From NCBI GenBank assembly GCA_903821465.1, contig CAIJLK010000209.1, positions 1 through 37,834 of the forward strand: 37,834 nucleotides of DNA, written 5' to 3'. The position numbers and the translations under genes were made by a program. The stretch comes from an uncultured Bacteroidota bacterium. Its GTDB lineage: Bacteria > Bacteroidota > Bacteroidia > Chitinophagales > Chitinophagaceae. Positions 24,896 through 33,442 of the stretch are shown here, one piece after another (position 1 is the stretch's first letter; each line of letters opens with the position of its first letter). The notes under the pieces are model-generated. The model was not told the DNA's origin. It saw only the letters and a program-made list of their open reading frames with translations, and made no database searches.

Positions 24896-26028
24896 GAAAC
24901 TTGCATCCTACAAAATCTGCTATACAATTTTTCGTAAACTGGAATGATCTTACTGATATCGAATAAGCAAGCTTGTTGGTAGGCGGCTTCTTTCATTTTT
25001 GCTAATCGCTCTTCATCGCGAAGCAGATCGATCGCGAAATCACTCATTGCTTTGGTGTCGCCCACATTGGCCATAAAACCAGTAATTCCTTGATTATTGA
25101 TCTCTGCTAATCCACCTGCATTTGTGCTGATCACAACCGCACGTGCGGCCATGGCTTCGAGTGCTGCCAAACCAAAACTCTCATATTCCGAAGGCAATAA
25201 GAACATATCACTAACTGCAAGGATGTCTTCCATCTGTTCTTGTTTTCCTAAAAACCGTATATCTTCTTCAATGCCTAATGCACGAGCTTGTTCTTCTGCA
25301 GCATGGCGTTCTGGTCCATCACCCACCATCAATAATTTTGCTGGCATGGCTTTACGAACGTTAGCAAAAATGGTTATCACATCATCAATGCGTTTTACCT
25401 TTCTAAAATTTGATGCATGCATTAAGATCTTTTCGCCATGTGGTGCAATTACTTTACGGAAAGCATCGATCGGTTTTTTATTGAAACGGGTAACATCTAC
25501 AAAATTATAAATAACATCGATCTCTTTTGTGATCGCGAAGTTCTTGAAAGTTTCTTCTCTCAGATTCTCTGACACAGCTGTGATCGCATCACTTTCATTG
25601 ATCGAAAAAGTAACAACAGGTTCATACATTTTATCCTTCCCAACAAGTGTAATATCCGTACCATGCAAAGTAGTGATCACAGGAATGCTTCTTCCTGTTT
25701 TTTGTTTTACGATCTGCTTTGCCATATAAGCCGCTGAGGCGTGTGGAATGGCATAGTGTACATGTAATAGATCCAAATCGTGATTCATGATCACATCTAC
25801 CATGGTACTAGCCAACGCTACTTCATAGGGTGGGTAGTCGAACAATGGATAGGTAGGTACCCGTACTTCATGATAAAATATATTGGTATTGAATGTGTTT
25901 AAACGCACAGGCTGCTGATAAGTTATAAAATGAACTTGATGTCCTTCATCAGCCAAAGCTTTCCCGAGTTCCGTTGCCAAAACACCACTTCCACCAAATG
26001 TGGGGTAGCAAACAATACCTATACGCAT
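24892..26028 (-). CDS. bshA: N-acetyl-alpha-D-glucosaminyl L-malate synthase BshA
   Basis: A GT4-type glycosyltransferase joining GlcNAc from UDP-GlcNAc to L-malate, the first step of bacillithiol synthesis. With the start at 26028 (MRIGIVCYPTFGGSGVLATELG) it has 378 residues, as expected. BshA hallmarks are the N-terminal PTFGGSGV loop, PTYPLFDYPPYEVAL, HVHYAIPHA, and the C-terminal donor-site segment LLPSEYESFGLAALEAMA. The 15-residue extension from 26073 (rich in basic and aromatic residues) is unlikely to be coding. No bshB or bshC is visible in the window. It ends tail to tail with the aminotransferase gene (3-bp overlap). Confidence 0.93.
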   Translation of the reverse strand: MRIGIVCYPTFGGSGVLATELGKALADEGHQVHFITYQQPVRLNTFNTNIFYHEVRVPTYPLFDYPPYEVALASTMVDVIMNHDLDLLHVHYAIPHASAAYMAKQIVKQKTGRSIPVITTLHGTDITLVGKDKMYEPVVTFSINESDAITAVSENLREETFKNFAITKEIDVIYNFVDVTRFNKKPIDAFRKVIAPHGEKILMHASNFRKVKRIDDVITIFANVRKAMPAKLLMVGDGPERHAAEEQARALGIEEDIRFLGKQEQMEDILAVSDMFLLPSEYESFGLAALEAMAARAVVISTNAGGLAEINNQGITGFMANVGDTKAMSDFAIDLLRDEERLAKMKEAAYQQACLFDISKIIPVYEKLYSRFCRMQVS

Positions 26029-26116
26029 AGTTCGTAGTTTATACTTGAAGGGCCAAAGCCTAATCAGGTGCAAGTAACAATTAATTCTCCGTTAATAAAA
26101 CCCCGTTCATACCATA

Positions 26117-26146
26117 TTGTTCAAACACAACAAATGGTTAACTTTA
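26117..26146 (+). promoter_or_regulatory. Probable promoter of the M28 peptidase gene
   Basis: TTG at 26117-26119, a 19-nt spacer, then TAACTTTA at 26139-26146 (7 of 8 match to TAnnTTTG counting the free positions). It lies 20 nt before the ATG at 26167 and inside the longer open frame, which argues for the downstream start. Confidence 0.5.
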
Positions 26147-26166
26147 GCGCTAAACAAAACCAGCTG

Positions 26167-27531
26167 ATGAAAAGACTTATTACCATATTAGCCTTATTGC
26201 CTTTATTGGCCATAGCACAGAACAAAGATTCTGTGATGATCAAAAAGTTTTCTGATGAAATTCTTAGAAATGGCACAGCCTATGATTTGCTCTACCAATT
26301 AACCAAACAGGTAGGTGGTCGCCTAGCGGGCTCTCCCCAGTTTGCAAAAGCAGAACTATGGGGTAAAGCAGCTATGGAACATATCGGGGCTGATGAAGTG
26401 TTTTTGCAAGAATGTATGTTACCGCATTGGGTTCGAGGTGGTCAGGATAAAGCAGTAATCACAGAGCTCGATAAAAAGAAAGTGACTCGTGCATTGGATG
26501 TAGTAGCGCTTGGTAATTCTTTGGGATCAAATGGAAAGACCATTACTGCAGATGTTTTGATGGTGGCTGATTTTGCAGAACTTGAAAGAAGAAAAGACGA
26601 AGTGAAAGGCAAGATCGTTTATTATAATTATGGCTTCAATCCTACCAATATTCAACCTTTTGTTTCTTATGGTGAAGTGGGTATTTATAGAAGATCCGGA
26701 CCGAGCAGAGCCGCTAAATATGGTGCTGTTGCAGTTATGATCCGTTCATTGACAGAGTCAACCGCTAACGATCCGCATACAGGCGCTATGGCTTATACAG
26801 ATAGTATTCCAAAGATTCCGGCGGTAGCAGTAGGGCCTAGAGACGCTGATTATTTGTGGAATATTAAATCTGGATTCAAAGTTTCATTGAAAACAAATGG
26901 TCAATTCCTTCCTGATACAATCGGACATAATGTGATTGCTGTTTTGAAGGGTTCTGAATTTCCAGATGAGATTATTACTATTGGTGGGCACTTAGATAGT
27001 TGGGATGTGAATGAAGGTGCGCATGATGATGGAGCTGGTATTGTTCATACGATAGAGATTTTACGTGCAATGAAAGCGATAGGGTATAAACCAAAACATA
27101 CCATTCATTTTGTGTTATTTGCCAATGAAGAAAATGGTTTACGTGGCGGTTTGAAATATGCAGAGAAAGCCAAAGCCAATAACGAGAAGCATATTTTTGC
27201 TTTAGAGAGCGATGAAGGCGGATTTACCCCAAGAGGATTTGGTTTTACCATTAAAGACAAAACAAAATTGGCAAAAGTTCAAAGTTGGTTGCCCTTGTTA
27301 AGACCTTATGGTACCGAAAGAATGATCGATGGCGGTGGTGGTGCTGATATTGGTCCGCTTGGACCGGCTTTCGGTACACCCATGTCTGGCTTCATTCCCG
27401 ACCCGCAACGTTACTTTGATTTGCACCATGCAAGAAGTGATGTTTTTGAAAACGTAAACAAACGTGAGTTGCTTCTCGGCGCAGTAAATATGGCCGGATT
27501 AATTTATCTTGTTGACCAATATGGATTATAA
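26167..27531 (+). CDS. Secreted M28-family metallopeptidase
   Basis: A predicted exported di-zinc aminopeptidase or carboxypeptidase of 454 residues. The signal peptide is MKRLITILALLPLLAIAQ. A protease-associated-type insert spans ~110-245. The M28 catalytic domain has candidate zinc ligands or catalytic residues His275 (GGHLDSWD), Asp287 (GAHDDGAG), Glu321/322 (ANEENGLRGG), Asp349 (ESDEGGF) and His420/421 (DLHHARSD). The start at 26167 is chosen because the upstream 33 codons hold the promoter and the signal peptide begins here. The exact substrate is unknown; related proteins are often called peptidase Q or carboxypeptidase Q. No T9SS sorting domain is seen. A small membrane protein gene follows after 9 bp. 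Confidence 0.93.
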   Translation: MKRLITILALLPLLAIAQNKDSVMIKKFSDEILRNGTAYDLLYQLTKQVGGRLAGSPQFAKAELWGKAAMEHIGADEVFLQECMLPHWVRGGQDKAVITELDKKKVTRALDVVALGNSLGSNGKTITADVLMVADFAELERRKDEVKGKIVYYNYGFNPTNIQPFVSYGEVGIYRRSGPSRAAKYGAVAVMIRSLTESTANDPHTGAMAYTDSIPKIPAVAVGPRDADYLWNIKSGFKVSLKTNGQFLPDTIGHNVIAVLKGSEFPDEIITIGGHLDSWDVNEGAHDDGAGIVHTIEILRAMKAIGYKPKHTIHFVLFANEENGLRGGLKYAEKAKANNEKHIFALESDEGGFTPRGFGFTIKDKTKLAKVQSWLPLLRPYGTERMIDGGGGADIGPLGPAFGTPMSGFIPDPQRYFDLHHARSDVFENVNKRELLLGAVNMAGLIYLVDQYGL

Positions 27532-27540
27532 AATACAGTT

Positions 27541-27927
27541 ATGAAAAAAATACTTTGGATTTTCGCAACCATCCTAATTGTTGCTTTTGTAATATTTTTC
27601 TACTGGCGCTTCTATTTTGTATATGCAGAAGGAACCAAAGCTGGTCAGCTGAACACTTTTCAACAGAAAGGAATACTCTTTAAAACTTACGAAGGAAAAA
27701 TTATTCAGAGTGGTTTTAAAGTCAATGTGGAGAGTAATTATTTTGAGTTCAGTGTCATAAAAGAATCTGTTGCAAAAGCGCTGTTAGAAAATGCAGGTAA
27801 AGAAGTTGAACTACATTATAAAAGATATTTCGGAAGCCTTCCTTGGCGTGGAGTTGAGAGTTATATTGTAGATAGTATTTACAATGTTCAAAGTGCTAAT
27901 ATTAAGATGGAGATTAAACCAAAATAA
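27541..27927 (+). CDS. Small membrane-anchored hypothetical protein, 128 aa
   Basis: One N-terminal membrane segment (~4-26, MKKILWIFATILIVAFVIFF) is followed by a mostly soluble domain of about 100 residues containing YAEGTKAGQLNTFQQKGILFKTYEGKI. I recall this GT-x-AGxL..F..KG..FKTYEG pattern in a conserved Bacteroidota family that is often labelled 6-phosphogluconate dehydrogenase; nothing in it resembles that enzyme. Function unknown. It starts 9 bp after the peptidase stop and is probably cotranscribed. Its stop codon is directly followed by a 7-bp tandem repeat. Confidence 0.85.
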   Translation: MKKILWIFATILIVAFVIFFYWRFYFVYAEGTKAGQLNTFQQKGILFKTYEGKIIQSGFKVNVESNYFEFSVIKESVAKALLENAGKEVELHYKRYFGSLPWRGVESYIVDSIYNVQSANIKMEIKPK

Positions 27928-27962
27928 GATAAAAGATAAAAGATAAAAGATAAAAGATAAAA
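27928..27962. repeat. Five copies of the 7-bp tandem repeat GATAAAA
   Basis: Five perfect units of GATAAAA begin at the base after the TAA stop of the 128-residue membrane protein. A purine-rich, degenerate tail (GTGAAGAGGGAAGAGTGAGGAG) follows to about 27984, just before the convergent methyltransferase stop. The unit is not a multiple of 3, and the tract is non-coding on both strands. Confidence 0.95.
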
Positions 27963-27985
27963 GTGAAGAGGGAAGAGTGAGGAGT

Positions 27986-28690
27986 TTATCCTGCGTGTAA
28001 GAGGAATATCGCTAATCGCTTATGTATGTCCGGAACGTTTTGGTTCCAATTCCTGATGGTTTTTGTTAGAATGCTTTCTGTTGGCCCAGTGATATCTACT
28101 GCCATACAAAGCTGTGTGGTTTCTTTACAATTGGCTAAGATGTCTTTCACTAATGCGTTATTTCTATAAGGCGTTTCAATAAATATCTGTGTACAATTTC
28201 TATGTTGTGAATCGTTCTCTAATTCCTTGATCTTGTTTTTTCTCTCTAAAGAATCAATCGGCAAGTATCCATGAAACTGAAAGCACTGGCCATTCATCCC
28301 ACTCGCCATCAGTGCTAGGAGGATGGAGCTTGGTCCGACTAAAGGCTTAATGGTAATACCAGATTTTTGTGCAGCGGCAACTAAAAGCTGACCCGGATCT
28401 GCCACACCAGGACAGCCGGCTTCGCTTACTATGCCAATATTTTTTCCTGCTTTCAGATGCGATAAAAATTCTTGTGTCACAGCGTCTTCTGCTTTATGAA
28501 TAGCGAACCATTTGTAATCATCAATCACCATTTCTTTCCAAAGCTTTTTAAAAAATCTACGGGTAGTCTTTTCGTTCTCCACAAAAAAAACCTGGCAATC
28601 TTTAATAGCCTCAAGAATATAAGTTGGAATGGTTTCTAAACTTTCTTCGTACAATACGGTAGGGATCAAATATACTTTTCCTGTTGCCAT
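27986..28690 (-). CDS. RsmI-like SAM-dependent methyltransferase (short form)
   Basis: A tetrapyrrole-methylase-fold enzyme of 234 residues. Motifs are YLIPT near the N-terminus, the SEAGCPGVADPG loop (89-100), GPSS (119-122) and FIETPYRN. RsmI 2'-O-methylates C1402 of 16S rRNA, but canonical RsmI is about 275-290 residues with a C-terminal extension that is missing here. This matches a shorter Bacteroidota paralogue group whose target is not established, so I do not use the symbol. The ATG is 1 bp after the stop of the EI24-like gene, so they form an operon and may be translationally coupled. Confidence 0.88.
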   Translation of the reverse strand: MATGKVYLIPTVLYEESLETIPTYILEAIKDCQVFFVENEKTTRRFFKKLWKEMVIDDYKWFAIHKAEDAVTQEFLSHLKAGKNIGIVSEAGCPGVADPGQLLVAAAQKSGITIKPLVGPSSILLALMASGMNGQCFQFHGYLPIDSLERKNKIKELENDSQHRNCTQIFIETPYRNNALVKDILANCKETTQLCMAVDITGPTESILTKTIRNWNQNVPDIHKRLAIFLLHAG

Positions 28691-28691
28691 T

Positions 28692-29456
28692 TTAATTTTC
28701 GGGATGCTTTAATGGATACATGCTCAATGTGGCTGCTATTACCGCATATGCTGGAGCCAAGACCCAACCAATAATTGGTAAAAAATGAAGTAAGTAAAAA
28801 ACCAATCCGTTGCCTATGGCGAGGCCCTTGTGACTAGCCACATAATAGATACTTTCGGCAGGCGATTTTTTATGACGTTCCATGCTATAATCAAGCATGG
28901 AGAATCCGTAGTAATAACATTCTATTAAAACAGCCAATGCTGGCGTTAACCAGCCTAGAATTGGAATGAAACTCAACACTAGAATTGATAAAGTATAAAC
29001 AGTTTGCCAGAGACTATTTCTGGCCGAAAGCTTAATGCCTCTAATAATATCTTTTAGTAATTGCGTAAAATTAAAAGGGATGTCCTTTCCTTCAATGATT
29101 GCTTCCGTTTTTTCGCTTAGATAGGCAAAAATGGGTGCACCGATAATGAGGAATAAATATTTAAAAAGAGAGAAATAGAATAGTAGCAGAATTAGCGAAA
29201 CTAATACGGTTCCCATTGTAAAAAGAAACCCCAGAAAACTATTATTCATAGTATCAAGCCAATTTTTTAAGCCAGTCTTTAAGCTAAGCCAGGCAATAAA
29301 TTCACCATAGGTTTGTAAAAAATAATACATCCCAAAAACAAAAAGAACGGTATAGATGATCCCAGGTATGAGAATCCACTTCCAGAGCTTATGCTTTTTG
29401 ATAAAGCGATGAGCCAGAAAATAGGCTTGTATGGCAATGATGATGTCTTTTAACAA
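28692..29456 (-). CDS. EI24/CysZ-like integral membrane protein
   Basis: A 254-residue protein with several long hydrophobic segments (~26-48, ~73-105, ~150-185 and ~217-245 by eye) and the EI24-domain layout seen in CysZ-type proteins. Some CysZ proteins are sulfate channels. No cysteine-biosynthesis gene is adjacent, so transport of sulfate is only a possibility. The start is a TTG at 29456: it places MLKDIIIAIQAYF at the N-terminus, where relatives begin, an in-frame stop lies six codons upstream, and the next ATG is about 42 codons downstream, inside the first hydrophobic stretch. It is followed after 1 bp by the RsmI-like gene. Confidence 0.85.
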   Translation of the reverse strand: MLKDIIIAIQAYFLAHRFIKKHKLWKWILIPGIIYTVLFVFGMYYFLQTYGEFIAWLSLKTGLKNWLDTMNNSFLGFLFTMGTVLVSLILLLFYFSLFKYLFLIIGAPIFAYLSEKTEAIIEGKDIPFNFTQLLKDIIRGIKLSARNSLWQTVYTLSILVLSFIPILGWLTPALAVLIECYYYGFSMLDYSMERHKKSPAESIYYVASHKGLAIGNGLVFYLLHFLPIIGWVLAPAYAVIAATLSMYPLKHPEN

Positions 29457-29512
29457 TGGGAGGAATTTGTACTAAGTTAATTCATTAAGTTTAACTGGCA
29501 GACAATAGAAAG

Positions 29513-29543
29513 TTTGCAAGTGGTTATTAAATTGATATTTTTA
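29513..29543 (+). promoter_or_regulatory. Possible promoter of the exported hydrolase gene
   Basis: TTTG at 29513-29516, a 19-nt spacer and TATTTTTA at 29536-29543 (one mismatch to TAnnTTTG), ending 3 nt before the ATG at 29547. If used, transcription would start at or within a few nt of the start codon. Confidence 0.4.
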
Positions 29544-29546
29544 ACT

Positions 29547-30518
29547 ATGCAAATAGTAAAATCAATTGTAATTCTAAGCTTTTGTATTATTTGGATAATG
29601 CAGGTGAATGCACAAAAAGAACCCCTTTTGATAATTTCTGATGTTAGTAAGCGTCCTTCCGAAATTACTATCAGTACCCACTCAAGATATGCCCCATTCC
29701 CTGATTCTGCAAGAATCAACGGACACGATTATAACGGACAACATTTTGCGTATATGGGGCACTATGATGATAGTACTGTTGAAATTTTTGTACCCAAAAA
29801 TATCAATATAAAAAAGCCTTTGGAGTTAGTAATCTGGTTTCATGGTTGGAATAATAATGTTGACAGTGCCATTAGTTTTTACGGTTTAACTGAGCAATTT
29901 AGGAGTGCAAATAGAAATGCCATTATCGTTTTTCCTGAAGGACCCAAAAATGCGCCAGACAGCTATGGTGGAAAATTAGAAAGGCCAGAAATGTTTGCTT
30001 TGTTTATCAATGATATTTTAAAAAAACTGGAAGCCGCAAAGGTCATTCCGAAAAAGAAACAGTTAACTATCAAAGATTGCAGTATCAGTTTGGCTGGCCA
30101 TAGTGGCGCATACAGGGTAATTAGTAAAATCATTCAGTATAATAAAATTGATGAGCTCTTATTATTCGATGCCATGTATGGGGGTAATGAAGCCTATCTG
30201 CACTGGATTGCAGAGAATGAAGCGCATCGGTTTATTCAAATCTATACTAAGGATGGGGGTACATTTGATAATACACATTTGATCATGAACCAATTGAAAG
30301 ACTCTTTAAAAGTTGATATTTTGTCAGTCACTGAAAAAGAATTACAGATGGATCATTTGCAAAGTAGTAAACCCTTATTTATTTTTAGTGAGAACGAACA
30401 CAATGAAGTGATTACTTTGAATAATAATTTCTATCGATTTTTACATCGATGGAAAAAAGGAGATCAGTGGCAAGGGTATACTGAGCTTCCCAAGGGATTG
30501 AAAAATTGGAGCAATTAG
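29547..30518 (+). CDS. Exported alpha/beta-hydrolase-like protein
   Basis: A 323-residue protein starting with a signal peptide (MQIVKSIVILSFCIIWIMQVNAQ). It has alpha/beta-hydrolase features: a strand ending in IWFHGWNNN (97-104, possible oxyanion hole), IVFPEGP (127-133), and a nucleophile-elbow candidate AGHSGAYR (183-190, Ser186). The catalytic acid and His are not certain. Substrate unknown; an esterase or peptidase role is possible. The frame extends upstream to a TTG at 29514, but that lies in the promoter-like region, so the ATG at 29547 is preferred. Its stop overlaps the convergent porP/sprF gene by 4 bp. Confidence 0.82.
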   Translation: MQIVKSIVILSFCIIWIMQVNAQKEPLLIISDVSKRPSEITISTHSRYAPFPDSARINGHDYNGQHFAYMGHYDDSTVEIFVPKNINIKKPLELVIWFHGWNNNVDSAISFYGLTEQFRSANRNAIIVFPEGPKNAPDSYGGKLERPEMFALFINDILKKLEAAKVIPKKKQLTIKDCSISLAGHSGAYRVISKIIQYNKIDELLLFDAMYGGNEAYLHWIAENEAHRFIQIYTKDGGTFDNTHLIMNQLKDSLKVDILSVTEKELQMDHLQSSKPLFIFSENEHNEVITLNNNFYRFLHRWKKGDQWQGYTELPKGLKNWSN

Positions 30519-31525
30519 AACTTCGGACAGTTCATCGGTTTATCAGTAGATGGTCTGTTTACATAGATCAGCGAAATTTCAATCCCGCCTCTATTTAAGG
30601 AAGCCGTTTTTAATGCAGAAGTATTATAATCATAACTCATCCCTAATCTAAGATCGCCAAATTCCAAACCCAGGTAAGGAATGATCGCATCATTTAATCT
30701 TATCCAGGCTCCGGCATATAAACTGGTTGGTTTCTCAGCGTTCGGATCGGCTACCATTTGGTAAGCGCCTCCGAGCATGGTTTCACTGGCACCTCCTTGA
30801 AACATTTGTAAGCCACTAAGATGAATAAAATTAGAAGCACCAACCGGAAAGTAGGTGCCAGCACTAATATTGGCACGCGGACTTAAATTATAAACTGCTC
30901 CAGTAAATTGTTGTTTGGGGCGGTTGATATGATAAAGGCTTATCCCGAAATAAAAATTATTCTTATCGCTCGAACTTCCATTGTATAAGAATCCTGCATT
31001 AAGATCAAGATACCTAGTTTGAAGAGTTGCATTATTAAATACTTCAGAAGTGATACCCGTAAATCCTGCGCCCGTTAATTGATCTTCAAATTTTAATTGT
31101 GCTGTATTGATCAGCATATTGGCATAAGTGGCCTGAAAGCCAATGCCAATCTGATGATTACCATCTTCATCCAATCCTTTGTGGTAAGCTGTTGAAAAAG
31201 ATGCATAATTGAATTTTACAGCACCATTGGCACTATTGTCGTTATACCCTACAAATCCAACGCCCCAGGTATCGTTTGCTGAAATACTATTTTGTAACAC
31301 ATGAAAATCGATAGCTGCAGTGGCTGTTGTAAATGCATTATTGATAGTAGGCCATTGGTTACGGTAGTTACCCATCACCCGATAGCTTCCATAAAATTTG
31401 CCAGTAAAAGCCGGATTCAATGTGAGAGGAGAGGTAAAGAATTGCGAGAAATGCGGATCCTGTGCTGAGGCTTTACCCAGCAAAAACATGCATCCTATTA
31501 AAACAATGAATTTGTATTTCCTCAT
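30515..31525 (-). CDS. Second PorP/SprF family outer-membrane protein
   Basis: A 336-residue protein with a signal peptide ending GKASAQ and then the family signature DPHFSQFFTSPLTLNPAFTG and YRNQW. Predicted outer-membrane barrel of the PorP/SprF type, linked to T9SS or the surface retention of type-B cargo. Unlike the copy at 16272 it has no giant or sorting-domain protein beside it: upp lies upstream on the same strand, and the 3' end meets the hydrolase gene tail to tail. It may serve a cargo encoded elsewhere, or be the core PorP. The two copies share the signature but are clearly diverged by eye. Confidence 0.92.
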   Translation of the reverse strand: MRKYKFIVLIGCMFLLGKASAQDPHFSQFFTSPLTLNPAFTGKFYGSYRVMGNYRNQWPTINNAFTTATAAIDFHVLQNSISANDTWGVGFVGYNDNSANGAVKFNYASFSTAYHKGLDEDGNHQIGIGFQATYANMLINTAQLKFEDQLTGAGFTGITSEVFNNATLQTRYLDLNAGFLYNGSSSDKNNFYFGISLYHINRPKQQFTGAVYNLSPRANISAGTYFPVGASNFIHLSGLQMFQGGASETMLGGAYQMVADPNAEKPTSLYAGAWIRLNDAIIPYLGLEFGDLRLGMSYDYNTSALKTASLNRGGIEISLIYVNRPSTDKPMNCPKF

Positions 31526-31621
31526 CAGTAATTCGAATTTAAGCGAAAGCTTTGTACAACCCCACCATCAATATAAAATTGGGGCTGTATTAACTTTTAC
31601 AATACAGATGAAGCACAGCTG

Positions 31622-32275
31622 CTATGATTGCACTTTCACCCCGAATGCCAAATCGCCTGCATCGCCCAAACCTGGCACGATATAACCCTTTGCAGTTAAT
31701 TCATCATCGATATCACCACACCAAATTTTAATATTTGCGCCAGCTTCACGATGCACGAATTCGATGCCCACTGTGCAGGCAATAGCCGATACTATATAAA
31801 TCTGTTTTGGGTTGCCTTCTGCCTTGATATATTTGATGGTTTTTACCAGAGAAGCTCCTGTTGCAAGCATCGGATCGCTAATGATCACAATCCTGTCTTC
31901 CAAAGAAGGGCTGCTCATATACTGCAGATTGATCTCGAAACTACCATCACGGTGGTGCTTTCTATAAGCAGAAATGAATGCATTATCGGCTTTGTCGAAA
32001 TAGTTCATCATGCCATGATGCAATGGAATGCCTGCTCGCAGAATCGTAGCCAAAACAGGCTGTTCTTCCAGAACCTTACTCTCATGAATGCCAAGCGGGG
32101 TAGGTATTTCAACGGTTTTCCAAGGCATTTCCTTGCTAATTTCGTAGGCTGCAATCTCGCCTATGCGTTCAAGGTTACGACGGAAACGCATACGGTCTAC
32201 CTGTACATTCACGTCTCTTATTTCTGATACCCAGTTGCTAACCAGACTATGTTGTTCACTTAGATTTACTATCAT
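31622..32275 (-). CDS. upp: Uracil phosphoribosyltransferase
   Basis: A salvage enzyme converting uracil and PRPP to UMP in the cytoplasm. It has 217 residues, normal length. Motifs are RAGIPL (80-85), the PRPP-binding loop DPMLATGAS (134-142) and the uracil-binding C-terminal GLGDAGD (202-208). It is divergent from anmK across a 69-bp gap and 96 bp upstream of the second porP/sprF gene on the same strand. No uracil-sensing leader structure was recognised. ATG start at 32275. Confidence 0.96.
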   Translation of the reverse strand: MIVNLSEQHSLVSNWVSEIRDVNVQVDRMRFRRNLERIGEIAAYEISKEMPWKTVEIPTPLGIHESKVLEEQPVLATILRAGIPLHHGMMNYFDKADNAFISAYRKHHRDGSFEINLQYMSSPSLEDRIVIISDPMLATGASLVKTIKYIKAEGNPKQIYIVSAIACTVGIEFVHREAGANIKIWCGDIDDELTAKGYIVPGLGDAGDLAFGVKVQS

Positions 32276-32344
32276 GACTTTTAAATAATTGGAGTTAATT
32301 TCGAGTTGTCAAATCTAAAATCAAACTACTGTAATAGAAAATTT

Positions 32345-33442
32345 ATGTTTTATAAAGCAATCGGTCTAATGAGTGGGAGCAGTTTAGACGGATTAGATTT
32401 GGTTTTTGTGGAATTGCAGGAAACGGGTGGGGAATGGACCTATACGATCCATGCCAGTGCTTGTTATGCGTATGATCAGGACTGGAACGATCGGCTTAAA
32501 AATGCGATTGATTTGTCCGCCTATGAATATTTACTCCTCCATTGCAGTTATGGAAAATATATTGGCGAACAGGTAAATCGTTTTATTGAGGAATTTGGGA
32601 TAGAACATCAGGTTCAGCTCATCGCTTCTCATGGACATACCAGTTTTCATGCCCCAACGCTAGGAATGACGGGTCAGTTGGGCGATGGAGCTACTATTGC
32701 TGCAATTACAGGCATTAATGTAGTAAGCGATTTAAGAATGATGGATGTGGCCCTAGGGGGACAAGGAGCGCCAATTGTTCCGATAGGAGAAAAATTATTA
32801 TGGAAAGAATATGCTTACCTCTTGAATTTGGGAGGGATTGCCAATATCTCGGCTAATCGAAAAGAAGCTCCAATCGCATTCGATATCTGTGCGGCTAATC
32901 GGGTATTGAATTTATTGTGTAATGAATTAGGGATGCAGTATGATGCAGGTGGCGCAACAGCAGCAACAGGTAATATCAACACAGCGCTTTTAACGGCACT
33001 GAATAATTTGCAATATTTTCAACAGCCTTATCCAAAATCATTAGCGAATAATTTTGGGACCGACTTAGTGTATCCCATGATCAAAAACAAATCTATCTCG
33101 GTACCAGATGCATTAAGAACTTATACCGAACATATTGCCATGCAAGTGGGATACGCAATTAATTTATTGCATCATGAAAAACCGCTTACTGATTCGAAAT
33201 TATTGATCACTGGTGGGGGTGCACACAATGCATTTTTGGTGAAACGTATTGCCACTTTAATAAGTGGATATGGTATAGAAACAATTGTCCCCGATAAGCA
33301 ATTAGTAGATTATAAAGAAGCAATCATAATGGCATTATTAGGAGTGCTTCGTTGGCGCGAAGAGAATACTGTATTGCACAGCGTTACAGGTGCCAAAAGA
33401 AGTAGCATTGGAGGTGCGGTATGGATCGGTCAGGAAGCTTAA
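32345..33442 (+). CDS. anmK: Anhydro-N-acetylmuramic acid kinase
   Basis: It cleaves and phosphorylates 1,6-anhydro-MurNAc to MurNAc-6-phosphate during peptidoglycan recycling, using ATP. The protein has 365 residues from the ATG at 32345, giving the family-typical start MFYKAIGLMSGSSLDGLDL. ASKHA-fold motifs are present: SHGHT (~96-100), LGDG (~113-116), LNLGGIAN (~159-166), FDICAANRVLN and LLITGGGAHN near the C-terminal third. The frame extends 13 codons upstream to a TTG at 32306 inside the promoter gap; that start is rejected. Its stop is immediately followed by the end of the convergent adenine deaminase gene. Confidence 0.95.
   Translation: MFYKAIGLMSGSSLDGLDLVFVELQETGGEWTYTIHASACYAYDQDWNDRLKNAIDLSAYEYLLLHCSYGKYIGEQVNRFIEEFGIEHQVQLIASHGHTSFHAPTLGMTGQLGDGATIAAITGINVVSDLRMMDVALGGQGAPIVPIGEKLLWKEYAYLLNLGGIANISANRKEAPIAFDICAANRVLNLLCNELGMQYDAGGATAATGNINTALLTALNNLQYFQQPYPKSLANNFGTDLVYPMIKNKSISVPDALRTYTEHIAMQVGYAINLLHHEKPLTDSKLLITGGGAHNAFLVKRIATLISGYGIETIVPDKQLVDYKEAIIMALLGVLRWREENTVLHSVTGAKRSSIGGAVWIGQEA

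Noticed and set aside
31751..32227. 158-codon plus-strand frame opposite upp
   Set aside because: It lies entirely antisense to a well-supported uracil phosphoribosyltransferase gene.
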